Positions 1 to 7,063 of a DNA stretch of 17,851 nt are shown piece after piece (within the stretch, counting starts at the first letter, position 1; each line of letters opens with the position of its first letter). This stretch comes from JBDTNQ01 sp039933635 (lineage in GTDB: Bacteria; Acidobacteriota; Vicinamibacteria; Vicinamibacterales; SCN-69-37): contig JBDTNQ010000091.1 of NCBI GenBank assembly GCA_039933635.1, positions 1 to 17,851 of the forward strand. Reading direction: 5' to 3'. The translations under genes were made by a program, and so were the position numbers. Under the pieces are notes generated by a model. It saw nothing but the letters and a program-made list of their open reading frames with translations, did no database searches and had not been told where the DNA came from.

Positions 1-999
1 CCGGCGCTCGGACACCGTCGGCAGGGCACCGGTATCGAGCAGACCGTTCGCGCTGAACGCACCCGGCGGATTCCATTCCGCACCACCGGGGTTCGCCCAA
101 TGCGTCAGCCACACGTCCTGGAAACCAGGCGACGAGTACAGCGCCTGGAACATCTCCGCGGATCCGCCCTTGCCAGATCCGTTCTGCGCAATCGCAACGC
201 GGGGCTGAATCGCATGCACGAAGAACGGCGAGTTGGCGTTGTTCGATCCGTGATTCGACGCGAAGAACATGTCCACCGTGCCCAGCGGGTTGTTCGGGCA
301 CACCATGTCGTATTCCTTGTCGCGCGTGAGATCGGCCAGGTCGAGCAGGCGGAACCCACCGAACGTGATCAGGCTGCCGACCGACATGCCGTTGTCCGGA
401 TCGCGCGCCTCCGCCTGGCGCTGCACACCCGCACATTCGGCATTAGCCTTACCGGCGTTGGGCGCACCGACGACCGCGGTCTTCTGCACGATGCCGCCCG
501 ACGTCACGATGCGCCAGTCGACGCCCGGAATCGGAACCTTGTCGCCGACCTTCAGCACCGTGTGCTTGGCCTTGCCGTAGAGTTCCGCGTAGGCCGCCTG
601 AAAGCCACGGACCTGTTCGTTCTGGTGTCCGTCGACTCCGTCCTCCGCCGTCGCGCCGTGATCCATGAACGTCGTGACCGGAATGCGCGTGACGAGTTCC
701 TGCAGGCCGCCGATGTGATCGACGTGATAGTGGGTGGAGATCAGGTAGTCGAGCTTCGTGACGCCCGCAGCCTTGATCACCTCCATGATGCGATCGACGT
801 CACGGTTGACGCCGCCCTGCGGTGTGAATCCCGTATCGACGAGCACCGTCTCGCCTCCGGGCGCGACGTAGAGATCGGCCTTCCCGCCTTCGACGTCGAC
901 GATGTAGATTTCGAGAGGTTTGGTTGGCCGCGACTGCGCGGACAACACACTGGCGGCCGCGGCAACGGCCGCACCGAGGACAAGCAGTTTGCGTTTCAT
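1..999 (-). CDS. Secreted metallo-beta-lactamase-fold hydrolase (partial, C-terminus off the left edge)
   Basis: The reading frame is open from an ATG at 999 to the left edge, giving 333 codons with no stop, so the C-terminus is missing. The first ~22 residues look like a signal peptide (KRK, then an Ala/Leu/Val core, cleavage near AQS), which implies export. The mature part has an N-terminal MBL strand (IYIVDVEGGKADLYV), an LVDTG motif near residue 54 and the metal-binding motif HYHVDHIGG at residues 90-98 (H90, H92, D94, H95). A later ASNHGSNN segment could supply another His ligand. The layout resembles the ComEC/Rec2-like MBL hydrolases. Members of this fold cleave esters, phosphoesters or lactams, and the substrate here cannot be named. 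GGAGA lies 7 bases before the ATG, supporting the start. The gene diverges from the MFS transporter gene across a 105-base gap. Confidence 0.85.
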   Translation of the reverse strand, partial: MKRKLLVLGAAVAAAASVLSAQSRPTKPLEIYIVDVEGGKADLYVAPGGETVLVDTGFTPQGGVNRDVDRIMEVIKAAGVTKLDYLISTHYHVDHIGGLQELVTRIPVTTFMDHGATAEDGVDGHQNEQVRGFQAAYAELYGKAKHTVLKVGDKVPIPGVDWRIVTSGGIVQKTAVVGAPNAGKANAECAGVQRQAEARDPDNGMSVGSLITFGGFRLLDLADLTRDKEYDMVCPNNPLGTVDMFFASNHGSNNANSPFFVHAIQPRVAIAQNGSGKGGSAEMFQALYSSPGFQDVWLTHWANPGGAEWNPPGAFSANGLLDTGALPTVSERR

Positions 1000-1051
1000 G
1001 GATGGTTCTCCGGGTTGCACGCATCATCTCGTGAGACGGCGCGACATACAA

Positions 1052-1069
1052 GGCCATGACATACTGGCC
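1052..1069. promoter_or_regulatory. Candidate operator palindrome between divergent genes
   Basis: GGCCA (1052-1056) and TGGCC (1065-1069) form an inverted repeat with an 8-base spacer in the 105-base gap between the divergent hydrolase and MFS genes. A GACATA direct repeat (1043-1048 and 1058-1063) overlaps it. A symmetric site in a divergent promoter could bind a dimeric regulator, but the half sites are short and GC-rich and no regulator is encoded next to it. Confidence 0.25.
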
Positions 1070-1104
1070 GCAACTCCACGGCGTTTCACCCACGGCACTC
1101 CGGC

Positions 1105-2397
1105 ATGGCCATCGCCCCAACTCCACAAGCCACGCGCGTCATGGCGCGGGTACGGCGGCGGTTCATTCCCCTGGCCTTCATCTGCTACGTCGTGGCGTAC
1201 ATCGACCGGGTCAACGTGGGCTTCGTGGCCACCGACCTGCAACGTGAACTGGGGTTGAGTTCGTCGACGTACGGCCTGGCGGCCGGCTTGTTCTTTCTGG
1301 GCTACTGCCTCTTCGAAATCCCCAGCAATCTCATCCTCGATCGCGTCGGTGCCCGCCGCTGGATCGCCCGCATCATGATTACCTGGGGCCTGGTTTCGAT
1401 GGCCACGATGTTCGTGCGTGATGCCTACTCGTTCATGGCCGCCAGGGTCATCCTCGGCATCGCAGAAGCGGGATTCTTTCCGGGCATCGTGTTGTTCTTT
1501 ACGTACTGGTTCCCAGCATCGGAGCGCGCGCGCACTGGCGCCCTCTTCATGATGGCGTCGCCCGTGGCCGTCGTCATCGGCGCGCCAATCTCGACGTCGC
1601 TCCTCCGGTTGGATGGGTGGATGGGTCTCCACGGCTGGCAATGGATGTTCCTCGTCGAGGGACTGCCGGCCGTCATCGTCGGGCTGGTCGTGCTCCGGAC
1701 GCTGACCGATCGGCCCGAGGATGCGACGTGGCTCGCGCCGGACGATCGCGCATGGCTCGCTCGGACGATGGCGGAGGAGCGGGCACGGCGCGAAGCGGTC
1801 GCGCCGACCTCAGTGCGCCGCAGCCTGTCGAACCCGCAGCTGTGGATGCTCTGCGCCGTCTTCTTCCTCAACTCCATCGTGAACTACGGGATGTTCCTGT
1901 GGCTGCCGAAGTTGATCGAGGATGTCACCGGCGCCCAGGGCTTCAGGCTGAGCGCGCTCACGACGATCCCATTCATTGCCGCCCTCAGCGCCATGGTCAT
2001 CGTGGGACGTGCTTCGGATCGCAGCGGCGAACGCACCCGCTATGTGGCCGCGTGCGCCGTCGCAACGGCCGTGGGTCTCGTGCTGTCGGTCGCGTTCCAG
2101 GAGCACACGTGGGTGCTGATTCTGGGGTTCGCGGTGGCGCAAATGGCTCTCCGGTCGCTGGCCGGCGTGTTCTGGGCTATTCCGCCGCAACTGCTGGGCG
2201 GGGCCGCGGCCGCAGCCGGCATCGGGCTGATCAACGCGATCGGCAACGTCGGCGGTTTTGTGGGGCCGACGATGATTGGCGTGTTACGCGACACGACAGG
2301 CGGCTATCGCGGCGGTCTGCTGGCGCTCACGGCGATCCTGATCCTTGAGGCCGTCCTGGTTTTGCAGGTCCGCGTCCCTCGCACAGACCCGCGGTGA
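1105..2397 (+). CDS. MFS transporter, anion:cation symporter (ACS) type
   Basis: A 430-residue membrane protein with the hydrophobic profile of a 12-helix major facilitator. TM1 carries the ACS-like signature YVVAYIDRVNVGF (residues 28-40), and the cytoplasmic loop after TM2 carries motif A as LDRVGARRW (78-86). The middle loop (about 200-230) is charged, as expected between the two six-helix halves. ACS members usually import organic anions such as sugar acids, tartrate or phthalate with protons. The neighbouring TIM-barrel enzyme makes a sugar or sugar-acid substrate most likely, by inference. No good ribosome binding site precedes the ATG at 1105, nor the in-frame ATG at 1141 (codon 13), so the exact start is uncertain. 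It starts a two-gene plus-strand operon with the enzyme gene 16 bases downstream. Confidence 0.88.
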   Translation: MAIAPTPQATRVMARVRRRFIPLAFICYVVAYIDRVNVGFVATDLQRELGLSSSTYGLAAGLFFLGYCLFEIPSNLILDRVGARRWIARIMITWGLVSMATMFVRDAYSFMAARVILGIAEAGFFPGIVLFFTYWFPASERARTGALFMMASPVAVVIGAPISTSLLRLDGWMGLHGWQWMFLVEGLPAVIVGLVVLRTLTDRPEDATWLAPDDRAWLARTMAEERARREAVAPTSVRRSLSNPQLWMLCAVFFLNSIVNYGMFLWLPKLIEDVTGAQGFRLSALTTIPFIAALSAMVIVGRASDRSGERTRYVAACAVATAVGLVLSVAFQEHTWVLILGFAVAQMALRSLAGVFWAIPPQLLGGAAAAAGIGLINAIGNVGGFVGPTMIGVLRDTTGGYRGGLLALTAILILEAVLVLQVRVPRTDPR

Positions 2398-2413
2398 AAG
2401 GCGCCGCCCTGAC

Positions 2414-3418
2414 ATGACACACACGCTCCATCCCGATCTGCCCGATCTCCGCGCGATACCTCGACGGACGTCGATGGGCCTCAGCGCCGACTCGTTTCAG
2501 TCCGTTCGGTTCAGTTCTCCACACCGACTGTTGGCGGTCGACCGGCTGATGGCGTTGGCCGCCTCGGTCGGCGCGGCGGGTGCGCACGGCGGCATGACGC
2601 CGATCGACTTCGACTGGGCGAAGCGCGTAAGAACCATGAAGGAGGAACTCGACATGTACGTCGAGATCCAGACGTTCCTGCCGCGCGAGGATCCTGCCGT
2701 GTTCGAGCACGCGGTGAGGGTCGCGAAAGAGGCAGGCGCGAGCAGCCTGCGCGTGGTGTGCCTCCTTGGCCGGCGCTACGAGATGTTCGACACATACGCC
2801 GCGTGGCAGGACGCCGTGGCCGGCTTCCATCGCCAGATCCAGATGGCCGTGCCCATCGTCGAGAAGCACCAGATGAGGCTCGGCATCGAGAACCACAAGG
2901 ACTGGCGTGTCGATCAACAGGTGGCGCTGCTCGAGCAGTACAGCAGCGAGTATCTTGGCGTGACACTCGATACCGGTAACAACCTCTCGGTGCTCGATGA
3001 TCCGATGGAGACCGTCGAGAAGCTGGCGCCTTACACGTTCAACGTGCACTTCAAGGACATGGCGGTGCAGGAGACGCCCACGGGATTCTTCCTGTCCGAA
3101 GTGCCGCTCGGTGAGGGCATGCTCGACCTGAGAGGGATGGTGAACGTCATCCGCCAGTCGCGCCCGGACGCGTACTTCTCGCTCGAGATGATCACGCGGG
3201 ACCCGCTCGAAGTGCCGTGCATCACCGACAAGTACTGGGCCACGTTCACCGACGTCAACGGCCTGGCGCTCTCGCAAGCGCTGACGCGCGTCCGCGCGCA
3301 CCCCCCGCGCGGCCCGCTGCCGACGATCGAAGGCCTGTCCGTGGACGAGCGATATCGGCTCGAGCGGGAGTTCATCACGCGATCGATTGAGTACGCGCGA
3401 GCAGAGTTGGGACTGTAG
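2414..3418 (+). CDS. Sugar phosphate isomerase/epimerase-like TIM-barrel protein
   Basis: A 334-residue protein of the xylose-isomerase-like TIM-barrel (AP endonuclease 2) superfamily. Residues matching the metal-binding set of sugar epimerases and isomerases are visible: Glu159 in GIENHKDW, Asp186 in GVTLDTGN, His212 in VHFKDM and Glu258 in FSLEMI. A PLGEG motif near 231-235 is also usual in this family. The expected reaction is aldose-ketose isomerisation, epimerisation or dehydration of a sugar derivative; the substrate cannot be read from the sequence. I chose the ATG at 2414 because AAAGG (2397-2401) lies upstream and the 23 extra codons reachable from 2345 overlap the MFS gene and look unlike the family. 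It follows the MFS gene by 16 bases, so the two are probably co-transcribed for uptake and conversion of one compound. A strong terminator follows. Confidence 0.85.
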   Translation: MTHTLHPDLPDLRAIPRRTSMGLSADSFQSVRFSSPHRLLAVDRLMALAASVGAAGAHGGMTPIDFDWAKRVRTMKEELDMYVEIQTFLPREDPAVFEHAVRVAKEAGASSLRVVCLLGRRYEMFDTYAAWQDAVAGFHRQIQMAVPIVEKHQMRLGIENHKDWRVDQQVALLEQYSSEYLGVTLDTGNNLSVLDDPMETVEKLAPYTFNVHFKDMAVQETPTGFFLSEVPLGEGMLDLRGMVNVIRQSRPDAYFSLEMITRDPLEVPCITDKYWATFTDVNGLALSQALTRVRAHPPRGPLPTIEGLSVDERYRLEREFITRSIEYARAELGL

Positions 3419-3452
3419 CAGACCGGATCTCCGCGAAGATCGCGAGGCCCAG

Positions 3453-3490
3453 AGACCGGGTCTCCCCGGAACCTGAGGGAGACCCGGTCT
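3453..3490 (+). terminator. Rho-independent terminator after the MFS/isomerase operon
   Basis: A perfect 14-bp stem (3453-3466 with 3477-3490) encloses a 10-base loop. The right arm runs into TTTT and then CTGT. It begins 34 bases after the stop of the isomerase gene and just before the Hsp70 gene, so it should isolate the two transcripts. Confidence 0.85.
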
Positions 3491-3499
3491 TTTCTGTCT

Positions 3500-3505
3500 G
3501 ATAAT
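3500..3505 (+). promoter_or_regulatory. Possible -10 element of the Hsp70 gene
   Basis: GATAAT matches the TATAAT consensus at five of six bases and sits directly behind the terminator of the upstream operon. No convincing -35 hexamer is found. If it is used, transcription would begin near 3512, downstream of the out-of-frame ATG at 3504, which would leave the Hsp70 gene with a very short leader. The assignment is tentative. Confidence 0.25.
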
Positions 3506-3520
3506 GGCAGTGAGGATCTT

Positions 3521-4816
3521 CTGGCTCACCATCACATCGGTATCGATTTCGGCACCACGAACACCTCAATCGCGGTCGTCGGGCCCGACGGCAGCATGCA
3601 GCTGGGAGCGTTTCGCTTCCAGGACCAGATCACAGACGCCTATCGGTCCCTGCTCTACTTCGAGCAGGTGCCCGGCAAAGGGATTCAGCCGGCGAAAACG
3701 TTCTGCTGGACGGGTCCGGAGGGGATCACGCACTACCTGCTGGCCGAGAATCAGGGCCGGCTCATCCAGTCGCTGAAGTCGTTCCTCGCCATCCGCGATA
3801 TGGACGGCACCCAGGTCTTCGAGAAGAAGCGGACGATCGAGGAACTGATCGGCCGGATCCTCGCCGATGTGCGCGCGGAGGCCTCGCGGCAATTCGGCCT
3901 CGACATCCGGCACGCCACGGTCGGCCGCCCCGTGCGGTTCGTCGGCGCTGACACCGTCGAAGACGATCACTACGCGGAGGATCGCCTCGCTGATGCGTTC
4001 AGCCTCGCCGGTTTCGACACCATTGCGTTCGAGCTGGAACCCATCGGCGCCGCGCACCACTACGAGAGCACGCTCGACCACGACGAACTCATCCTGATCG
4101 GGGACTTCGGCGGCGGCACCAGCGACTTCTCGCTGATGAAGGTCGGGCCGACGACCAGAGATGAAGGCCGGACGGAGGCCGATTTGCTGGGAAACGCGGG
4201 CGTCGGGGTGGCCGGCGACGCGTTCGACGCGCAGATCGTGCGACACCTGGTGTCCCCCGCGCTGGGATCGCGAAGTCACTTCCGGTCCATGGACAAACTG
4301 TTGCCCATGCCGACGTGGCCGTTCTCGAACCTCGAGCGCTGGCACCACCTCTCGTTCCTGAAGACTCGCGAGGTCATCGATCAGCTCGAACGGCTGGAAG
4401 CCCAGGCGATCAAGCCCGAGGCCATTGCGGCGTTGATTCACTTGATCAAGTACGACCTTGGCTATCAGCTCCACCGCTCGGTTCAAAAGCTCAAGACCGA
4501 ACTTTCATCATCCTCCGCCTCCGAGTTCAGATTCAGCGACGGAGGACTCGTGCTGCAGTCCACCGTCGATCGCGCGTCGTTCGAGGGCTGGATCGTCGAG
4601 GAACTGGATCAGATTTCCACCTGCGTCGACGACCTGCTCATCTCGTCGAACGTGGCCGCCGCGGACGTCGACGCGGTCTTTCTGACTGGCGGCTCCTCCT
4701 TCGTGCCGGCCGTACGCCAGATTTTCGAATCGCGATTCGGCGCGGCGAAGCTGCGCTCGGGCCACGAGTTCACATCCGTCGCCATGGGACTCGCCCGGCG
4801 CGCCGCCATCGGCTGA
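3521..4816 (+). CDS. YegD-like Hsp70-family ATPase (start uncertain)
   Basis: The actin/Hsp70 ATPase fold is clear: phosphate-1 motif GIDFGTTNTS just after the proposed start, phosphate-2 motif GDFGGGTSDF, and adenosine motif FLTGGSSFVPAVRQIF near the C-terminus. GRPVRF, LGNAGVGVAGDAFD and the terminal SVAMGLARR resemble E. coli YegD, and the length (431 residues from 3521) fits YegD rather than DnaK. There is no substrate-binding domain. YegD proteins are putative chaperone-like ATPases of unknown client. The first in-frame ATG (3596) lies after phosphate-1, so it cannot be the true start. I placed the start at CTG 3521, four bases after GAGGA (3512-3516), but a one-base deletion downstream of ATG 3504 is an equal explanation. 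The gene appears monocistronic, between two hairpin terminators. Confidence 0.8.
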   Translation: MAHHHIGIDFGTTNTSIAVVGPDGSMQLGAFRFQDQITDAYRSLLYFEQVPGKGIQPAKTFCWTGPEGITHYLLAENQGRLIQSLKSFLAIRDMDGTQVFEKKRTIEELIGRILADVRAEASRQFGLDIRHATVGRPVRFVGADTVEDDHYAEDRLADAFSLAGFDTIAFELEPIGAAHHYESTLDHDELILIGDFGGGTSDFSLMKVGPTTRDEGRTEADLLGNAGVGVAGDAFDAQIVRHLVSPALGSRSHFRSMDKLLPMPTWPFSNLERWHHLSFLKTREVIDQLERLEAQAIKPEAIAALIHLIKYDLGYQLHRSVQKLKTELSSSSASEFRFSDGGLVLQSTVDRASFEGWIVEELDQISTCVDDLLISSNVAAADVDAVFLTGGSSFVPAVRQIFESRFGAAKLRSGHEFTSVAMGLARRAAIG

Positions 4817-4834
4817 GGCGGCGATGGCCGCCGT

Positions 4835-4864
4835 GGAGCCCTGGACCTAAAGGTCCGGGGCTCC
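4835..4864 (+). terminator. Hairpin terminator between convergent Hsp70 and uppS-like genes
   Basis: GGAGCCCTGGACC (4835-4847) pairs with GGTCCGGGGCTCC (4852-4864) across a TAAA loop. The one imperfect pair is a G-U wobble in plus-strand RNA but an A-C mismatch in minus-strand RNA, so the hairpin is better suited to ending the Hsp70 transcript. It lacks a U-tract. The stop codon of the minus-strand uppS-like gene (4847-4849) falls at the arm/loop boundary. Confidence 0.65.
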
Positions 4865-5626
4865 ATTACCAGCCGGGCCTCCATGAACAACCGGGCCTCC
4901 AACCCCACCCGCGGCTACGTAGTCGACCTTGGGCTCCTCGCCGACCGCACCGAAACGTCGTTCTCTCCGTCCGTACTGACTCAGCGCGTCGGCAAAATGC
5001 TCATCGGAGAAATCCGGCCAGGGCACGTCGATGAAACAGAGCTCCGCGTACGCGGATTCCCACAGCAGGAAATCACTGAGCCGGCGTTCGCCGCCGGTAC
5101 GGACGAGCAGGTCGACGTCCGGAACATCAACGTCTTCCCCACAGCCGCTGCGCAGCCGGCGCGCGAACGCCTCGCGCGTGCCTGCACCCTCCCGGATCAT
5201 CCGCTCCGCAGCCATCCAGATCGCATCCCGCGCGGAGTAGTCGATCGCAATCCGCAGATGCAACGCGGTGCCCAGACGCGTGCAGTGCTCGGCGCGAACG
5301 ACGGCGCGCCGCAGCGACGGTGGCAGCCGGTCCCGACGTCCGACAACGGACAACCGCACGCCGGCACGCTGACAGCGATCGATTTGCGTGCGCAGATACT
5401 CCTCGAAGAGGGCCAGCAGCGCGCAGATCTCGGCGCCTGGACGGCGCCAGTTGTCTGCCGAGAACGCGTAGAGCGTGAGCACGCCGATCCGCTGTTGGGC
5501 CGCGAACTCGACGGCGCGCCGCACGGCATCGCCACCCTTGACGTGACCGGCCTGCCGAGGGAGTCCGCGCCGGGCCGCCCACCGGCCATTCCCATCCATG
5601 ATGATCGCGACGTGAAGTGGAGTCAT
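4847..5626 (-). CDS. uppS: Isoprenyl transferase (undecaprenyl diphosphate synthase family)
   Basis: A 259-residue cis-prenyltransferase. The P-loop-like motif IIMDGNGRWA contains the catalytic Asp (D11). LTLYAFSADNWRRP (51-63) matches the FSxENW region. DLLVRTGGERRLSDFLLW (172-189) and AYAELCFIDVPWPDF (192-206) match the diphosphate-binding and dimer-interface blocks. The family condenses isopentenyl diphosphate units into the C55 carrier lipid of peptidoglycan and O-antigen synthesis; product length cannot be told here. The start ATG at 5626 overlaps the stop of the CreD-like gene (ATGA), so translation is probably coupled. The genes usually near housekeeping uppS (frr, cdsA, dxr) are absent, so this may be a second copy. 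About 25 residues after the conserved domain form a Gly/Pro tail built from an 18-bp DNA repeat, not a usual part of the family. Confidence 0.88.
   Translation of the reverse strand: MTPLHVAIIMDGNGRWAARRGLPRQAGHVKGGDAVRRAVEFAAQQRIGVLTLYAFSADNWRRPGAEICALLALFEEYLRTQIDRCQRAGVRLSVVGRRDRLPPSLRRAVVRAEHCTRLGTALHLRIAIDYSARDAIWMAAERMIREGAGTREAFARRLRSGCGEDVDVPDVDLLVRTGGERRLSDFLLWESAYAELCFIDVPWPDFSDEHFADALSQYGRRERRFGAVGEEPKVDYVAAGGVGGPVVHGGPAGNGAPDL
4855..4908. repeat. Three tandem 18-bp repeats at the end of the uppS-like gene
   Basis: CCGGGGCTCCA (4855), CCGGGCCTCCA (4873) and CCGGGCCTCCA (4891) recur at exactly 18-base intervals. The first copy is part of the right arm of the terminator hairpin. Read on the minus strand the repeats encode the last residues of the UppS homologue as a six-residue repeat, GGPVVH, GGPAGN, then GAPDL. 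The period of six codons keeps the frame. Confidence 0.75.
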
Positions 5627-6894
5627 GACGACTTGGCCTCCCCTTGCGGCACGCCCGCGAACACCGCGGTCCAGTCCACACGGGCCGTGGCCTGCATCAG
5701 GATGAAGAGCGTCAGGACGGCACCGACGGTCACCGTCAGCCCGGTGTAGCCCTCGAAGAAGAACGCGTAGCTGAACAACACGAGGAACACGAGTTGGGCC
5801 AGGCCGGCACGCGCCAGGGCGAAGTGCGCGCCCGTCACGATGCGCAGGTAGCTGGCCACGAGGAGGATGCTCGTCGCCGATGCGATCGCAAATGACCAGT
5901 GAATCGAGAGGTGATCGACCAGATACGCGAGCAGCAGGTGGAACGCGAAGAACGCCGCCGAGATGAACGCGTAGTGCATGGGGTGCAGATTCTGCGACCG
6001 CAGCACGCCGAGAATGACCATCACGGATAGATAGAACAGCAACGCCACCGGAGCAAAGTAGGTGATGCGCGCGGCAAGCGGGCCGGGATTCTGCAGGTTC
6101 GGTAGATCCATACCGATGCTGCGGCCGGTCAGCAGGCTGTCGAACGTCCACGCAAGGTTCCAGCCCGCGCCGGCGCGGGCCGCGGACGAGGGCGACATCG
6201 ATCCCGCCGGATAGTCCACCTCCGCGAAATCCGTCTGCATCGTCAACTCGAAGTCCTTGATCTGCGCGACGCCCTTCGGTGCGAAGGTGTAGGACCACGT
6301 GTCGAGCCCGCGGGAGTCGTACGTGAGCTCGACGACAATCGGGCCGTTGGCAGAAACCAGCACGGAGGCCGTGGCGCCCTGCGTGAGGTTCTCGGTGCGA
6401 GTGGCGTCCTGTCCGTTGATGCGGAAACGAAAGTTGTCGAACTGGACCTGGTCGGAGGGAAACGTCAGGTGCGCCACAATGAGACGTGGTTCGCCGGTGT
6501 CGTTGTGGGCACGGTAGGTGGCGCGGAGGCCTACCCCATAGGTGTCGTACCAGAGCAGACCCTTCCGGCGATGATCGAGCGCCAGCTTGACGTCGACGCG
6601 GCTCGAGTCGAACGACACGGGGATCTGGGCGATGTTGACCCGCTCCTGAGGCCGCTTGAACGACCGGCCCGACGCGTCCGTCGCATCGACCTGTTCCACG
6701 ATGGTGCTGCGCTCCTCCCAGGTCAGGGTCGGCGCGGTCTGCACCTGGGGGCCGCCCCACAACAGAGCGACATCGTGCGAGAGCCGGTCATCGAACTCCC
6801 CTGACCGGGCCAGCACCGAGCTCCCCAGCGTGAACCACGCGAACGTCGCAATGACGTAGATGAAGACAATCGGAACCAGGCGCAGTCGGGTCAT
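5623..6894 (-). CDS. CreD-like inner-membrane protein
   Basis: A 423-residue membrane protein. It has one N-terminal TM helix (about residues 5-27), a beta-rich non-membrane domain of some 260 residues presumably outside the cytoplasm, then a run of about five or six TM helices. The C-terminal end TVGAVLTLFILMQATARVDW resembles the end of CreD proteins (…LTRKVDW), and FAPVALLFYLSVMVILGVL followed by LHPMHYAFISAAFFAFHLLL matches the CreD TM block. In enterobacteria CreD is the main target of the CreBC two-component system and affects envelope integrity; its biochemical role is unknown. ATG 6894 is preferred because GAGGAG lies 4 bases upstream; an earlier in-frame ATG at 6930 has no such site. 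The stop overlaps the start of the uppS-like gene. Three 11-bp repeats lie about 90-115 bases upstream. Confidence 0.78.
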   Translation of the reverse strand: MTRLRLVPIVFIYVIATFAWFTLGSSVLARSGEFDDRLSHDVALLWGGPQVQTAPTLTWEERSTIVEQVDATDASGRSFKRPQERVNIAQIPVSFDSSRVDVKLALDHRRKGLLWYDTYGVGLRATYRAHNDTGEPRLIVAHLTFPSDQVQFDNFRFRINGQDATRTENLTQGATASVLVSANGPIVVELTYDSRGLDTWSYTFAPKGVAQIKDFELTMQTDFAEVDYPAGSMSPSSAARAGAGWNLAWTFDSLLTGRSIGMDLPNLQNPGPLAARITYFAPVALLFYLSVMVILGVLRSQNLHPMHYAFISAAFFAFHLLLAYLVDHLSIHWSFAIASATSILLVASYLRIVTGAHFALARAGLAQLVFLVLFSYAFFFEGYTGLTVTVGAVLTLFILMQATARVDWTAVFAGVPQGEAKSS

Positions 6895-6983
6895 GGGTCT
6901 CCTCGAAATTGCGTGCGCGCGGCCTGCCATCGGACGCGGCGCACGCTCGAGGGTCCACGGTGACCCAAACGGGACCGGAAGAA

Positions 6984-7010
6984 ATGAGGGAGATGTGAGC
7001 GAGGGGTGAG
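6984..7010 (-). promoter_or_regulatory. Triple 11-bp direct repeat upstream of the CreD-like gene (cre-tag-like)
   Basis: On the minus strand CTCAC (7010-7006), CTCAC (6999-6995) and CTCAT (6988-6984) are each separated by exactly six bases, one helical turn apart. This matches the spacing of the CreB tag TTCAC-N6-TTCAC known from enterobacteria, with C in place of the first T. OmpR-family regulators bind this type of direct repeat. It lies about 90 bases upstream of the CreD-like start codon, in the 169-base gap after the membrane-regulator gene. No creB or creC is adjacent; an OmpR-type regulator is encoded about 8 kb away. Confidence 0.5.
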
Positions 7011-7063
7011 GTGTTGCTTAGATGTTCGTGGAGCCCGGGAACCGTGGAGCGGACAGGTCGACG

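Noticed and set aside
100..1059. Long plus-strand frame opposite the metallo-beta-lactamase gene
   Set aside because: Arg/His-rich antisense shadow; the minus strand has a signal peptide and the HxHxDH motif.
2327..3535. 402-codon minus-strand frame opposite the TIM-barrel gene
   Set aside because: Antisense shadow with no family-like motifs; the plus strand has all four metal ligands.
3566..4486. 306-codon minus-strand frame opposite the Hsp70-like gene
   Set aside because: Shadow of the strongly recognisable ATPase frame.
4847..6760. A 637-codon minus-strand frame running through both the CreD-like and uppS-like genes
   Set aside because: Only its last 259 codons (the UppS homologue) resemble a protein; the rest is the wrong frame of the CreD-like gene, held open by high GC.
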